Source: Synaphobranchus kaupii
Lineage: Eukaryota > Chordata > Actinopteri > Anguilliformes > Synaphobranchidae
DNA: 64,000 nucleotides
NCBI GenBank assembly: GCA_029718625.1
Contig: CM056383.1
Coordinates: forward strand, 66,712,849 to 66,776,848
Direction of reading: 5' to 3'
Each line of letters opens with the position of its first letter. Position 1 is the first letter of the stretch. The notes under the pieces are model-generated. The model ran no database searches and was not told where the DNA came from. It saw nothing but the letters and a program-made list of their open reading frames with translations. Below are positions 47,301 to 58,098 of the stretch, one piece after another. The position numbers and the translations under genes were made by a program.

Positions 47301-49104
47301 ATGCTTGTGCTGAATAGGTCAAACAGTATGTAAAACCTTCATAAGGGTAATGAGGAGGGCACAATCAGTAAATTGCTCTTATACAGCTTTGTCACTCAAA
47401 TAGCAGTAAATAATGTATATTATTCTCTTTTTCTGTGACAGAGGCAGCGCATGGTTTCTCAGATATAACAATGGTTCTCCTGGGAAGATTCTGTGCAGGG
47501 AAGAGTTCCACAGGAAACACCATCCTGGGAAAAACGGCATTTGACACAACGAGTAACACTTTTGGGTGTGTGAAGGAGGAGGGTGAAGTGAATGGGAGGA
47601 AGGTTACTGTGGTCCTAACACCTGGATGGCATAGGGATTTCTCAGGGCAGGAGGGCACACAGAACATTAAAGATAGGATAAAGCAAAGCGAGTCCTTGTG
47701 CCCCAGCAAACCCCATGCTTTCCTCCTGGTAATACACTGCGACTCGTCCTTCACAGAGACGGACAGGAGGAGAGTGGAGGAACATCTGTCAGTTCTCGGT
47801 GAGGAAGCCAGTGAACGCACGTTGGTGCTGTTCACTTGGGGGGACAAACTTGGAGAGACAACAATCGAGCTGCACATTGAAAGATGGAATGAGCTTCGAT
47901 GGCTTGTTAATAAGTGTGGTAACAGGTATCACGTCTTGGATAATAAAAGTACTGATCGCTCTCAGGTCGGAGAACTGCTGGAGAAGGTGGATGAAATGTT
48001 GGCTGAAAATAAATGTCCATACTCCATTTATCAGGAAACCAAGCAAAAAATTAGGGAGTTGAATAAAATTAATGAGGAGAAAGACAGAGAGGTAAAACAG
48101 ATGAAAGAAGAGTTGGAACAGAAATGTCAAGAAATCAGAAGCCAGGATGACAACCGAGAGCGGGAGATTTCTCATCTGGAAGATAAGCTGAGAAAAATAG
48201 AGGAAGCCCTTTCAGAAATAAGGGGTTTGTCCCATTTAGGTGAGTCTTATCTTGCTCTTGTTCATGTACTACTGTTACTGGATCCGTATAGAACAGTGAA
48301 CTGGGTTCTAACATTGTTTCATTTCGGCTGGGCTCTGATCCTAATTTCTTCTGCATTTAATTCTTGTATTTGCAAAACAATAAATGGAAGACATTTTGAG
48401 ATAAAAACGGAAATACTGTGCATATGGATTATGAACATTTGCTTGGTTTTGCAGGGAGGGGACAGAGACGCCAAGGACAACCGGATCTGCCGTCACGTGA
48501 AGATGAAGAGAAACAGACGGAGGGAGAGCAGGAGCTACAGAGAGAGGAGAAGTTGGAGAGAACCAAGCTGGAGAAGTTGGAGAGAGAGTTTGGAGAGGAC
48601 AGTGCTACGAAAACCTTGGACGAAGCAATTCAGAAACTGCTGAACAGGCTGAAAGGAGAGACGGGTGTACCCGTGAGAGAGATTGAGGAAGAACTGAAGA
48701 GAAAGCTAGAGCAGAAAGCATGGGTGGAGAAGGAAGAAAGGAGGAGGAGGGAGGAGAAAGAGATTGAGCTAAAAAAGAGGCATAGAAAAGAGATGGAGGC
48801 ACTCAGACAGCTGTACAGCGAGGAGCCCAGACAGGATGGACAGGGGTACCTGAAGCCTGGATTGGCCGTTCTGGGGGCAGTAATAGGGGGTATAGCAGGG
48901 GCTCTGAGGGGTCCATGTGGGGTGGCTGGGGGAACTACCATAGGGGCTGTAGTTGGAGCTCTACTGGGAGATATGTTTGGAGGAGGTGACAGACCCAGAG
49001 AGAAGAGAGTAAGGGAAAGAAGGGACAGCATGGATGTCCCAGATACCAATTTTTTACTCATGAAACAGACACACATTATGCAGGCTGAATGTGTGTGTCA
49101 GTGA
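44270..49104 (+). CDS. GIMAP-like gene 4: dual AIG1-domain protein, extended C-terminus
   Basis: The predicted join is 44270-44312, 46036-46704, 47442-48239 and 48455-49104 (2160 nt, 719 residues), with all introns GT-AG in phase 1. The first AIG1-like domain lacks the P-loop. The second has canonical GRFCAGKSST, LTPGW in place of DTPG, TWGD and CGNRYHV. The coiled coil is of a different type from genes 1-3 (ELNKINEEKDREVKQMKEELEQKCQEI). The glycine zipper is intact. A 5-base deletion at the usual stop adds 16 residues, ending CVCQ. Intron 3 is open in the exon 3 frame throughout. Confidence 0.84.
44649..44868 (-). mobile_element. SINE-like insertion in intron 1 of gene 4
   Basis: It is flanked by the 6-bp duplication cacaat (44643-44648, 44869-44874) and is absent from genes 3 and 6. 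It reads, in reverse, a fish SINE tail (tttggcagacgctcttatcc next to agagcgac). The other end is low complexity. No head with A and B boxes is seen, so it is a truncated copy. Confidence 0.75.
45110..45240 (+). repeat. tRNA-derived SINE
   Basis: Paralogous to 35369-35500, with the B box at 45164-45174. Confidence 0.75.
45241..46035. other. Rest of intron 1 of gene 4
   Basis: It contains the repeat with agtattcagccccctt ends (45335-45550). The solo LTR of gene 3 is missing here. No gene is seen. Confidence 0.55.
46036..46704 (+). CDS. Gene 4 exon 2: pseudo-GTPase AIG1-like domain
   Basis: 669 nt, nearly identical to gene 3 over most of its length. The 3' part (PHFQLMEASKAIEEKKAVLEE) matches gene 2, and the end (LREIMNG) matches gene 5, giving a patchwork. 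Confidence 0.88.
46705..47441. other. Intron 2 of gene 4
   Basis: 737 bases, GTGAGT to tgtgacag. Nothing is recognised. Confidence 0.65.
47442..48239 (+). CDS. Gene 4 exon 3: AIG1 GTPase domain with canonical P-loop
   Basis: 266 codons. GRFCAGKSST. The region after the P-loop is unique (TSNTFGCVKEEGEVNG). The coiled coil is of the gene 4/5 type. Confidence 0.9.
48240..48454. other. Intron 3 of gene 4, fully open in the exon 3 frame
   Basis: 215 bases with no stop in the exon 3 frame. Retention would give GESYLALVHVLLLLDPYRTV, then a hydrophobic stretch (FHFGWALILISSAFNS), and exon 4 would be read in a different frame to a stop near 48643. Confidence 0.55.
48455..49104 (+). CDS. Gene 4 exon 4: coiled coil, glycine zipper, extended tail
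   Basis: 650 nt. The zipper reads GAVIGGIAGALRG, then GAVVGALLG. The usual AATTTTTAA stop is lost by a 5-base deletion and translation runs 16 more codons to TGA at 49102-49104. The new end, CVCQ, is CaaX-like. Confidence 0.82.
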
Positions 49105-50429
49105 AAGAGCAATAATATGATTAGCATCTAGAGTGTAAACCTTCTTTTTTTTAAATATACATGTCCCCCCAATTCGTCTGACTGTCAAACTTCAGTCAGA
49201 CTTTAGTTCCATAATTTAGCAGAACCCTGTGCGTGAAGCATACTGGGATATATTCCATTTATTTTTTTGAAAATATTTGATTTCCAAAAATATAATTTCA
49301 GGTTTACCATTTTCATACTACATTTCAGTTTTTCACTGACCATCTGTACGCATAGCTATTCAATTTCTTTAGGATTTTCCCCCCAATATCAATACATAAT
49401 TCACTGGCTACAGAAATTAAAGGAACTCAACAATAATCTTGTTGAATTCAACAATAATCTAGATCTTACATTGCCTGCCCATGTACAGTACAAAGAATGA
49501 TGGTGGCATTTAATATCTTTCCTAGGACAGAGACGTGAACAGTACATTACATTACATTATAGGCATTTAGCAGACGCTCTTATCCAGAGCGACTTACACA
49601 ACTTTTTAGCATTTTTTACATATTATCCATTTATACAGCTGGATATATACTGAAGCAATTCAGGTTAAGTACCTTGCTCAAGGGTACAACGGCAGTGTCC
49701 TAGAATCGCCAGTAGAATCAATACAAAGTGTAGATTGACTATTTGAGTCTGCTGGCAAGTTCATCAGCACTAAAGAAGGATGAGTGGTGGTATCTGTCAC
49801 GTGAGGCAAAGTCAGCATTCTCCTCAGTCAGTTGCCTGGTCTCCATGCCAACGGCCAGAAATGAGGGCGTTAACACGATCTGGTCCTGGAGGGTCGGCTC
49901 CTTCCTGAAGATCAAAACACAGCCATCTGTCACTCTTTTCAAGCCACCAATGAAAAATGTCACTTTGAGGGTGGGACTTACAATTTATATGTATGGCTAG
50001 CCTTCAGTACTGAAAGTTTTAGCCTTTTACATTTTAGCGACAATATACATATACATACACACATACACATGCACACATATACGCACACACACACACATAC
50101 ACACATCTTTATTTACACACACACATAATATACTGAATATATATATATTTTGTATTTAATTTTTTTGATTAGACAGACAGCTTTTATTGTACACATTATT
50201 CAAATTGTTTGCTATGATTCACACATGCCATAAACACACAAGCCTACTTTATTCAGGGATGACTGTACCCATTTGAACAAACAGAACTGAACAGCTGCTC
50301 CTATTAATGTTGATTGTAGCAATAGTTGCCTTTAAAAATGGAACCCAGCAAAAGTTTTTGGTTGGATGTTTCAGGCATTTATGAATCAGACTCACAATGG
50401 GGCTTTTATTTGGTGCTAGCTTGTTACTT

Positions 50430-50469
<40 letters not shown>

Positions 50470-50477
50470 GTATATTA
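49105..50477. other. 3' flank of gene 4 (B-type)
   Basis: A 3' untranslated-like stretch with a SINE at 49544-49710, short CA runs near 50085 and 50455, and a TA run near 50432. No gene is seen. Confidence 0.55.
49544..49710 (-). mobile_element. tRNA-derived SINE tail insertion, gene 4 specific
   Basis: Absent from the same place in genes 1-3 (gaacagtggaatcaat is uninterrupted). In reverse complement it reads acccttgagcaaggtac, then gtcgctctggataagagcgt, then a taatgtaatg tail, the same family as 35369. The short duplication AGT flanks it. Confidence 0.8.
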
Positions 50478-50963
50478 CAGTGGGGACGGAAAGTATTTGG
50501 GTAGTGACAAAATCTTAGTTGTTTTGGCTCTGTACTCCAGAACATTGGATTTGAAATGGAACAGTGACTATGAGGTTAAAGTGCCATTTTAGGGGACAAA
50601 ATGGAATTGGACAAATTAACATAAACTTGAATAGTCATCATATTTAATATTTGGTTGCATATCCTTTGCATGCCAAGACTTTCTGATGTCTGTGACCCAA
50701 CAACATCAAAATACCATGACTCTTGAGATCTTTTTTTCTGGGACTTTTACAAGCGATACTGTAATTTGAATGAATCTCTATCGGAATTTGGGGGTGGGAC
50801 TAGATTTAGCTGTACATTACTCTGGAACAGTATGGATTACATGGTTGGCTAAATGGCTGTAAGTCATCAGGGGTCTGAGGTGTCAAACGAGCCTCAAACC
50901 ACCACCCTGCTGCCAGATATGACAAAATAACAAAACTTTTGTCACTGCTTTCCATCCCCACTG
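50478..50963. mobile_element. Tc1/mariner-type MITE
   Basis: Paralogous to 30883-31378: ends CAGTGGGGACGGAAAGTA and TGCTTTCCATCCCCACTG, TA on both sides. Confidence 0.8.
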
Positions 50964-52375
50964 TACATAAATAATATATAAAATCCTTTCTCTTATGATT
51001 AGCACATTTTGCTGAAAATGTAATATTAAATATGACAGATCTATGCATAGTACTCAGAGAAATATCTTATGTGTGCTTAAATCTCTGACTTCATATATCC
51101 GCTCTGTTGTTGACATCAGGAGGCTCCCTGCTAACACAAAGGATGGACACAGATAATATGCTATAGACCAGGGGTGGTCAGGCTCCAGTCCTGGAGGGCC
51201 GCAGTGTCTGCTCATTTTTGTTGCATTTCTGCACTTAGGTGATAAAACCTAGCGACTGACAGGTTAAAGAGTACATAGACCATGTTTCCAAGGCCTAAAT
51301 TGGCAGCTGATTGAAAAGAAATAACATAATCCTAGTGACACTACAGCCAGATACATGGCCATTGTAAGTTTGGACCATGCATATGGATCTGACACGGTTG
51401 AAACAGAATAACACAACAACATGGATACCACTCTTTTTACTTCCTTTTTTGGCAAACAATGCTTACTCCATATTGAACATTAATTTACCATTAAATGTTA
51501 TGTGCAATATCTGTAATAAATGTCTCAAATTATACTGAAAATAAAGGTAATTGATTTAAAACTGTTAAATCAATCAGTGTGTTTATTCCAAATGAACGTG
51601 GGCCTGGTGGATCACTTATCAACACAGAACTGTTTTATACCTGACTTAGGGAATTAGATAAGTAATTGGTTGGATGTTCCAAGCGTTCATAAATCAGACT
51701 CACAATGGGCGTTTATTTGGTGCTAACTTGTTACTTCTAAAAAACAAATATAAAAACCTTTCTCTGGGCTCCATTCTCTAATGCTCAGCACAATTTGTTG
51801 AGAATTTAATATTAAACATGATAGATCTATGCAAAGTACTCAGAGAACTATCCTAGATGTGCTTAAATGTCAACAAAACATATCAGTATCAGTACGAAAC
51901 ACGTGTAAATTCGCTCCATATTTGGGAGCCTACTTTTTTTGGTTCCACTGCAGATAAGGTGGCATTTTGGCTACTGCGGGCACACGATAACAGCTGCACA
52001 AAACCAAAAAGCAAGGGAGGGGGCGCCGTGTTGGGGAGTAGCCTAACTGTCATTTTTTAAATTCTCAAAATTTGGATATGAGGGGGTCGTCCAATATTTT
52101 GTATTCTATCAAAATATGTCCTGGCTTGGCACCCCTCTACATGGTGGCACCCCCAGGCCGACTGACTAAACCGTCTATGCTCCTGCAGATCCTTATCCTG
52201 TCTTCTCAGAAAAGAAAACTAAATTGAAAGCAAACAGGAGAAAAGGACTGGCAGAACATTAGAAATAAATTCATTAGTTAAGATTAACTTGCAATAGGCT
52301 AGTTACTACAGTAAATGCTACTGGTGGTGTGAGAATGCATTAATTGGAAGGGCTAAATAAAAAGTATTTTCAGCA
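50964..52375. other. Spacer between genes 4 and 5, rearranged
   Basis: The L1-like remnant of other units is deleted after about 51470. A block near 51660-51860 repeats the unit 3' flank (like 11225-11400). The stretch 51870-52190 is unique in the window and unrecognised, with gcacccc-type G/C-rich ends. No gene is seen. Confidence 0.5.
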
Positions 52376-52418
52376 ATGGGAGAAAGATTCCCTACATCCT
52401 CACCAGATCTGGGACCTG
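52376..52418 (+). CDS. Gene 5 exon 1
   Basis: ATG (context gcaATGG), 14 codons (MGERFPTSSPDLGP) plus one base, donor GTAAGT. It is intact. Confidence 0.65.
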
Positions 52419-53054
52419 GTAAGTTACAGTGTCACATACTCAGACATTGCAGTCTTTGACATGCAGCATTATGAAACAGATTTAACTGAATCCTGCTAAT
52501 GGTGGCTGTTGTTTTACACAAGTAATTTATATTGTATGTGAATTTATTATTAATGTTCACATTCTTTTTTATAATTATTATTATTTGTGCAACTTATGGT
52601 TCAAGGCTTCTTTCCTATAATTGAAAAGAAACAGCTTATCATGGTTTTGGTCAAGCAGTTTGGCAGGACACCACCCATGGAACGAGTGAGGGGAATGTTT
52701 AATGGATAAGGACCACATAATCTGTTCTTATTTATTATTAATAACAAAAACTGTGTTTTAAGTGAGAAGGTTTGGCTTGGTCTTGGCTTATTTACTTTTG
52801 TTTTTGTATCCACAGTGTGAAGTATGCTGTGCATTTCTCAAAAAAATATTTGCTGTTTAAAAGTCATGATTCAGGCTGTGAGTCAACAAAATGAGAAAAC
52901 TGCAAGGGTGTGTCCCATGAAGGGTCTGTGTGGAAGGCAACTGTACTCATACTTGTCTTTCATATTTAAGCCTTTTTTTCATGCTCATGTGCTTTCAGAC
53001 AGAGCTTGATTGTATTCTTTAACCATTGTTTTTCTGTGCTTATAACATATGCAG

Positions 53055-53340
53055 TGTGTTGAAAAAGTATTCAGCCCCCTTAGACTTTTCAATATTTTAC
53101 TGTGTATCAATATTTGATTAAAAAAAAATAATAATGACCAGGCTATTTTGCTGGTATTCAACATAAAAAGCTACAATATCAACATGAAAAGTAAAATTTA
53201 CACTTTGTATTTAAGGACAATATTTTATTTTAAAATGTGTGTTAACAAAGCCAAGACCAGATCCCTTCAATGCATTTTAATGGCTCTTAATGGGATTTTA
53301 GGAAGTACAGTGGATGTTACTTCACAATAATCAAACACAG
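53055..53340. repeat. Dispersed repeat with agtattcagccccctt, older copy
   Basis: Matches 35590-35815 and 45335-45770 with more divergence. Confidence 0.45.
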
Positions 53341-53414
53341 TATATGTAATATTGTTCACTCATGGATGGAATTTGAGACCCGTCCCTGGGGGTTCAAAGA
53401 AAATAGAAATCGTC

Positions 53415-53780
53415 AACATTTGGAGGAGGGGAGAGACCCAGAGAGAAGAGAGTAAGGGAAAGAAGGGGTAGCATGGACCAATTCTTTTTAAAAGTACCCA
53501 TTTTTAATAAGACTTATGAAACATGCACACATTATGCAGGCTGAATGTGTGTGTCAGTGAGAGGAGCAATAATATGATTAGCATCATACAGTGAAAAGCT
53601 TCTTTTTTAAATATACATGTCCTCCATATGAACAATATGTCTGACTGTCAAACTTCAGTCAGATTTTAGAGTTCCATAATGTAGCAGAACCATATGCGTA
53701 AAGCATACTGGGATATATCCCATGTATTTTTGAAAGTATTTTATTTCCAAAAATATCATTTCATGATTAACATTTTCATA
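53415..53780 (+). pseudogene. Relict exon 4 tail and 3' flank of a lost GIMAP copy
   Basis: tttggaggaggggagagacc to gaaagaaggggtagcatgg is the last part of a GIMAP exon 4, after the glycine zipper, followed by a 3' untranslated-like stretch (cacattatgcaggctgaatg) up to tttcatga-type sequence. It sits inside intron 1 of gene 5, fused upstream to intron sequence at about 53413. The zipper and everything before it are gone. Confidence 0.8.
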
Positions 53781-54026
53781 CTTAATAATAATTAATAATG
53801 CTTAATAATGACACTGGACATTTTGGGACAGCGGGGGCTATTTTTAATCATGGCTGTATTCCACTTTAATTGACTTAATTAGTTTGATTAATGCAATGAT
53901 TATATTGGATGTCTTTGTTTGATATGTTTGTGTGTTGTTGGTCTGCCCCACTGTCTATGTCTTTTTTGTTGTTGCTGGGGCTACAACTGAAGTTCCCTAG
54001 TGGGAAAATAAAAGTTATTCTATTCT
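53781..54026 (+). mobile_element. LINE 3' end (L2/Rex-like)
   Basis: It ends with gttccctagtgggaaaataa and a tattc-type short repeat, typical of fish L2/Rex 3' tails. It is inserted into the lost copy's 3' flank between cata and ctacatt. No coding region is seen. Confidence 0.55.
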
Positions 54027-54030
54027 ATAC

Positions 54031-54560
54031 TACATTGTCTGGCCCAAAAAAAGTAACTGTTGCACCTGTCATGCATAGTGCCCACTGTACAAGCCTCTGG
54101 AGGCAGTGTTATGATCTGGGGTTGCTTCAATTGGTCAGGTCTAGGCTCAGCAACATTATGCAGCAATAAAATGAAGTAAGCTGAGTACCTGAATGTACTG
54201 AGTGACCAGGTTATCCCATCAATGGGCATATTCCAGGATGACAATGCCAAGATTCATTGGGCTCAAATTGTGAAAGAATGGTTCAGGGAGCATGAGGAAT
54301 CATTTTCACACATGAATTGGCCACCAGAGTCCTGACCTTAACTCAATTGAAAGTCTTTGAGATGTGTTGGAGAAGACTTTACGGAGTGGTTTGACTCTCC
54401 CGTTGTAAACACAAGATCTCGGCCAAAAATGTATGCAACTCTGGACGGAAATAAATGTTGTGACGTTGCATAAGGTTGTCGAAACAACGCCACGACGAAT
54501 GCGCGCCGTTATCAAAGCTAAAGGCGGTCCAACGAAATATTAGAGTGTGACTTTTTTTTG
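54031..54560 (+). mobile_element. Decayed Tc1-like transposon
   Basis: The ends are similar and inverted (tggcccaaaaaaagtaac and gtgacttttttttgg). The plus strand carries broken Tc1 transposase pieces: GGSVMIWGCF near 54099-54128, [17 protein letters not shown] near 54232-54283, then a WPPES-type end with stops. It is internally deleted and unrelated to the 8710 element. Confidence 0.75.
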
Positions 54561-54843
54561 GACCATCTGCACGCATAGCTCTTCATTTACTTTAGGATTT
54601 TCTCCCCAATATGAATTCATAATTCATATAAAATAGAAATCATCAGCTCTCCATAATTATATGCGAAAATGTAGGAGGTGCAAGTTCAGTAACGTTTTCC
54701 TCTCTGGTTTCACTATAGTCAATAGAGAAATCTGACGGAAAAATCATTGCCTCCAGCCTTTTTTAACTTGTTCCACCTAATTAATGCTATACTGGGAACG
54801 TAAATTGCATGAAGAGGTACTCACTTACTTTTGTCTTTCATAG

Positions 54844-55484
54844 GTGCAGGGTCCCGTTCACGTGAGCTCAGAATTGTGCTCTGTTGCAATGACAAGTGGA
54901 AGAAGTGGTGAACACCATCCTCGGCCCAACACAAGTTTCACAGAGCCCAAAGATAAAGACAGAGGGTGAAGTGGAAGATAGACATGTCGTTTTTGTCAGT
55001 TCACCAGACTGGGCAGAATATTCTGTCAAACAGCAGATTGAGGAAAGTGTGTCGTTGATTCCACCAGGACCACATGCTTTCCTCATGGTCATCCCTTTAC
55101 GCCCATTGAAAAAACCAGAGAGGAGGGAAGTGGAGGAACGTCTAGAGCTCTTTTATGAATGTATCTGGAGACGTTCAATAGTGCTGTTCTATGGGAAAGC
55201 TCGGTTGGGAGGTAAAACTGTTGAGAAGTTTATTGAGGAAGAACCATGCCTACAACAGCTTATACAGAAATGTGGGAACAGGTATCATGTGCTCAGCACT
55301 GAAAATAGGAAGGAGCTTCTGGAGACCATAGATGTTATGGTGACAGCACATAGTTGCGCGAGTTTTCAAATGATGGAGGCTTCAGAAGAGATAGAAGAGA
55401 AGAAGGCAGTACTGGAAGAAAATGCCAAACAGAGGCTAGTCATGGTGCAGAAAAAAAGAGCCACACTCAGAGAGATCATGAATG
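54844..55484 (+). pseudogene. Gene 5 exon 2, frameshifted pseudo-GTPase domain
   Basis: 641 nt compared with 669 in the other copies. It has the acceptor tctttcatag and donor GTGAGT. A TGA at 54909 follows the 7-nt loss; the rest of the domain is open in another frame from 54896 to the donor. Sites of the lost motifs read STIL-type remnants as in the sisters. Confidence 0.85.
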
Positions 55485-56052
55485 GTGAGTTTTTCAGTAC
55501 ATTTTCTTTCTGAAATCTGTTTGTCATCATAGTTTGTACAGGGATTTCATTTTGTAAATGGGTTGGATTCAATGTATGAGGTTGCTAGAACATTGTGTTT
55601 GAATACAGAAGTAATTGGCTACCCCTTATATGCACATGGGTATGGTGTCTGAACATGTGCTCAATGTTATATTACATTTTCACTGGTATCAACCCCAGAT
55701 GTTCAACCTCTAGAGTTGTCTGGATAGGGAAGTTATACTTTCTATAGGATAGGTTTCTGCTAAAAACACTGTAATTGATTGATTCTAGCACCTTTAACAA
55801 GGGTATGAGTTATAAGGTACTTGTTGAGGTGGCTTGAATTGCATGTTCACACCACACCTACACAAAAGCATGGTTCATCAGAAGTAACTGACCACTGCTT
55901 TAGTATCTCATTATTATTATTATATATATGCTTGTGCTGAATAGGTCAACCAGTATGTAATACCGTCACTCAGGGTAATGAGGGCACAATTGGTAAATTG
56001 ATTTTTACGGCAAATAGCAGTAAATGATTATTATTCTCTCTTTCTGTGACAG
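55485..56052. other. Intron 2 of gene 5
   Basis: 568 bases, GTGAGT to tgtgacag, shorter than in the sisters. Nothing is recognised. Confidence 0.6.
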
Positions 56053-56856
56053 AGACAACGCACAGTTTCTCAGATACAAAAATGGTTCTCCTGGGAAGAT
56101 TCTGTGCAGGAAAGAGGTCCACAGGAAACACCATCCTGGGAAAAGATGAGTTTGACACAATGAGTACAACTTTGGAGTGTGAGATGAAGCAGGGTGAAGT
56201 AAACGGGAGGAAGGTTACTGTGGTCCTAACGCCTGGATGGCATAGGGATTTCTCAGGGCAGGAGGACACGCAGAACATTAAATATAGGATAAAGCAAAGC
56301 GAGTCCTTGTGCCCCAGCAAACCCCATACTTTCCTCCTGGTAATACACTGCAACTCGTCCTTTACAGAGACGGACAGGCGGAGAGTGGAGGAACATCTGT
56401 CAGTTCTCGGCGAGGAAGCCAGTGAACGCACGTTGGTGCTGTTCACTTGGGGCGACAGACTTGGAGAGAAAGCAATCGAGCTGCACATTGAAAGATGGAA
56501 CGAGCTTCGATGGCTTGTTGATAAGTGTGGTAACAGGTATCACGTCTTGGACAATAAAAGCACTGATCGCTCTCAGGTCGGAGAACTGCTGGAGAAGGTG
56601 GATGAAATGTTGGCTGAAAGTAAATGTTCATACTCCATTACCATGTATCAGGAAACCAAACAAAAAATTAGGGAGTTGAAGAAAATTAATGAGGAGAAAG
56701 ATAGAGAGGTAAAACAGATGAAAGAAGAGTTGGAACAGAAATGTCAAGAAATCAGAAGTCTGGATGACAACAGAGAACGGGAGATTTCTCATCTGAAAGA
56801 TGAGCTGAGAAAAATAGAGGAAGCCCTTTCGGAAATAAGGGATTTGTCCCTTTTAG
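56053..56856 (+). CDS. Gene 5 exon 3: AIG1 GTPase domain and coiled coil
   Basis: 268 codons, open. P-loop GRFCAGKRST (Arg after Lys), LTPGW, TWGD, CGNRYHV. The N-terminal half is like gene 2, while the coiled coil is of the gene 4 type (KINEEKDREVKQMKEELEQKCQEI). Confidence 0.85.
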
Positions 56857-57051
56857 GTGAGTCTTATCTTGCTCTTGTTCATGTACTACTGTTACTGGAT
56901 CCATATGAAACAGAGTGAACTTAACATTGCTTAACATTTTTGACTGGCTGAAGTTATTCTGCATGTAATTCCTGTTTTTGCAAAACAATAATTGGAAGGC
57001 ATTTTGATGAGATAAAGGGGAAATACTGTGAACATTTGCTTGGTTTTGCAG

Positions 57052-57578
57052 CTAGTGGACAGGGACGCCAAGGACAACCGGATCTGCCATCACGTGAAGA
57101 GGGAGAGAAACAGACGGAGGGAGAGCAGGAGCTACAGAGAGAGGAGAAGAAGCTTAGAGACCGACACCGAACCGAGCTGGAGGAGTTGGAGAGAGAGTTT
57201 GGAGAGGACAGTGCTACGAAAACCCTGGAGGAGGCACTTCAGAAACTGATTAACCGGCTGAAAGGAGAGACGGGTGTACCCATGAGAGAGCTTGAGGAAG
57301 AACTGAAGAGAAAGCTAGAGAAGAAAGCATGGGTGGAGAGGGAAGAAAGGAGGAGGAGGGAGGAGAAAGAGATTGAGCTAAAGAAGAGGCATAGAAGAGA
57401 GATGGAGGCACTCAGCAAGGAGGCTAGACGGGATGTACAGGGGTACCTGAAGCCTGGATTAGCCGTTCTGGGGGCCGTAATAGGGGGCATATTAGGGGTT
57501 CTATGGGGTCCAGTGGGAGTGGCTGGGGGAACTACCATAGGGGCTGTCTTAGGAGCCCAACTGGGAGAAAAAGTTTGA
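57052..57578 (+). CDS. Gene 5 exon 4: glycine zipper, truncated end
   Basis: 527 nt. The zipper reads GAVIGGILGVLWG, then GAVLGAQLG. One base more than the sisters just after it gives GEKV and TGA, so the basic tail is lost. The stretch QLYSEEPRQDG is also shortened (LSKEARRDV). Confidence 0.8.
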
Positions 57579-57853
57579 GGAGGGGAGGGACCCAGAGAGG
57601 AGAGAGTAAGAGAAAGAAGGAGTAGCATGGATGACCCAAACGCCCATTTTTAATTACTTATGAAACAGACACACATTATGCAGGCTGAATATGTGTGTGT
57701 CAGTGAGAGAGCTATAATATGATTAGCATTTGCAGTTAGCATTTTTTTTTTCTTCAATATTTCTCCCGTGTAAACGGTATGTCTGAATGTGAACCTTCAG
57801 TCAGATTTTAGAGTTCCATAATTTAGCAGAACCATGTTTGTAAAGCATACTGG

Positions 57854-58098
57854 CCCTTACCAAAAAAAGTATACTTAAAGTTCATTTTATTAAGTAAACT
57901 TAAGTAAAATTCAAGTATATTTCCCAAGTATACTTTATGTAGTAAGTATACTAATCAATGTACTAGTAGTATACTTAAGTATAATTTTGTTTAGTATATA
58001 TCTGATAAGTACATAAAAAGTAAACTGAAAGCATACTTATTTTTAGTTTAAAAGAAGTATACTAATAGCACACTTGAATAAACTTATTTTTTGTAAGT
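57854..58098. mobile_element. MITE rich in aagtatac
   Basis: Inserted between gcatactgg and tatatcccat, which are close together in the other units. The ends are inverted (CTTACCAAAAAAAGTATA and TAAACTTATTTTTTGTAAG), and the interior is full of aagtatac palindromes. No frame. Confidence 0.75.

Larger units (their letters stand above)
52376..57578 (+). pseudogene. GIMAP-like gene 5, disrupted (possible single-domain gene)
   Basis: Exons are at 52376-52418, 54844-55484 (broken), 56053-56856 and 57052-57578. Exon 2 lacks 28 nt compared with the other copies. A 7-nt deletion after GACAAGTGGAAGAAG gives a TGA at 54909-54911, about codon 37, and a second, in-frame deletion of 21 nt lies near 55022. 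Exons 1, 3 and 4 remain open, and because exon 2 is flanked by phase-1 introns, joining exon 1 to exon 3 would be in frame (1374 nt, 457 residues). Exon 4 ends early through a frame change after the glycine zipper. Either a dying pseudogene or a gene that now makes a one-domain GIMAP. Confidence 0.75.

Noticed and set aside
52824..53009. 61-codon plus-strand frame before gene 5 exon 2
   Set aside because: No similarity to GIMAP exons or other families; it lies in intron-type DNA.
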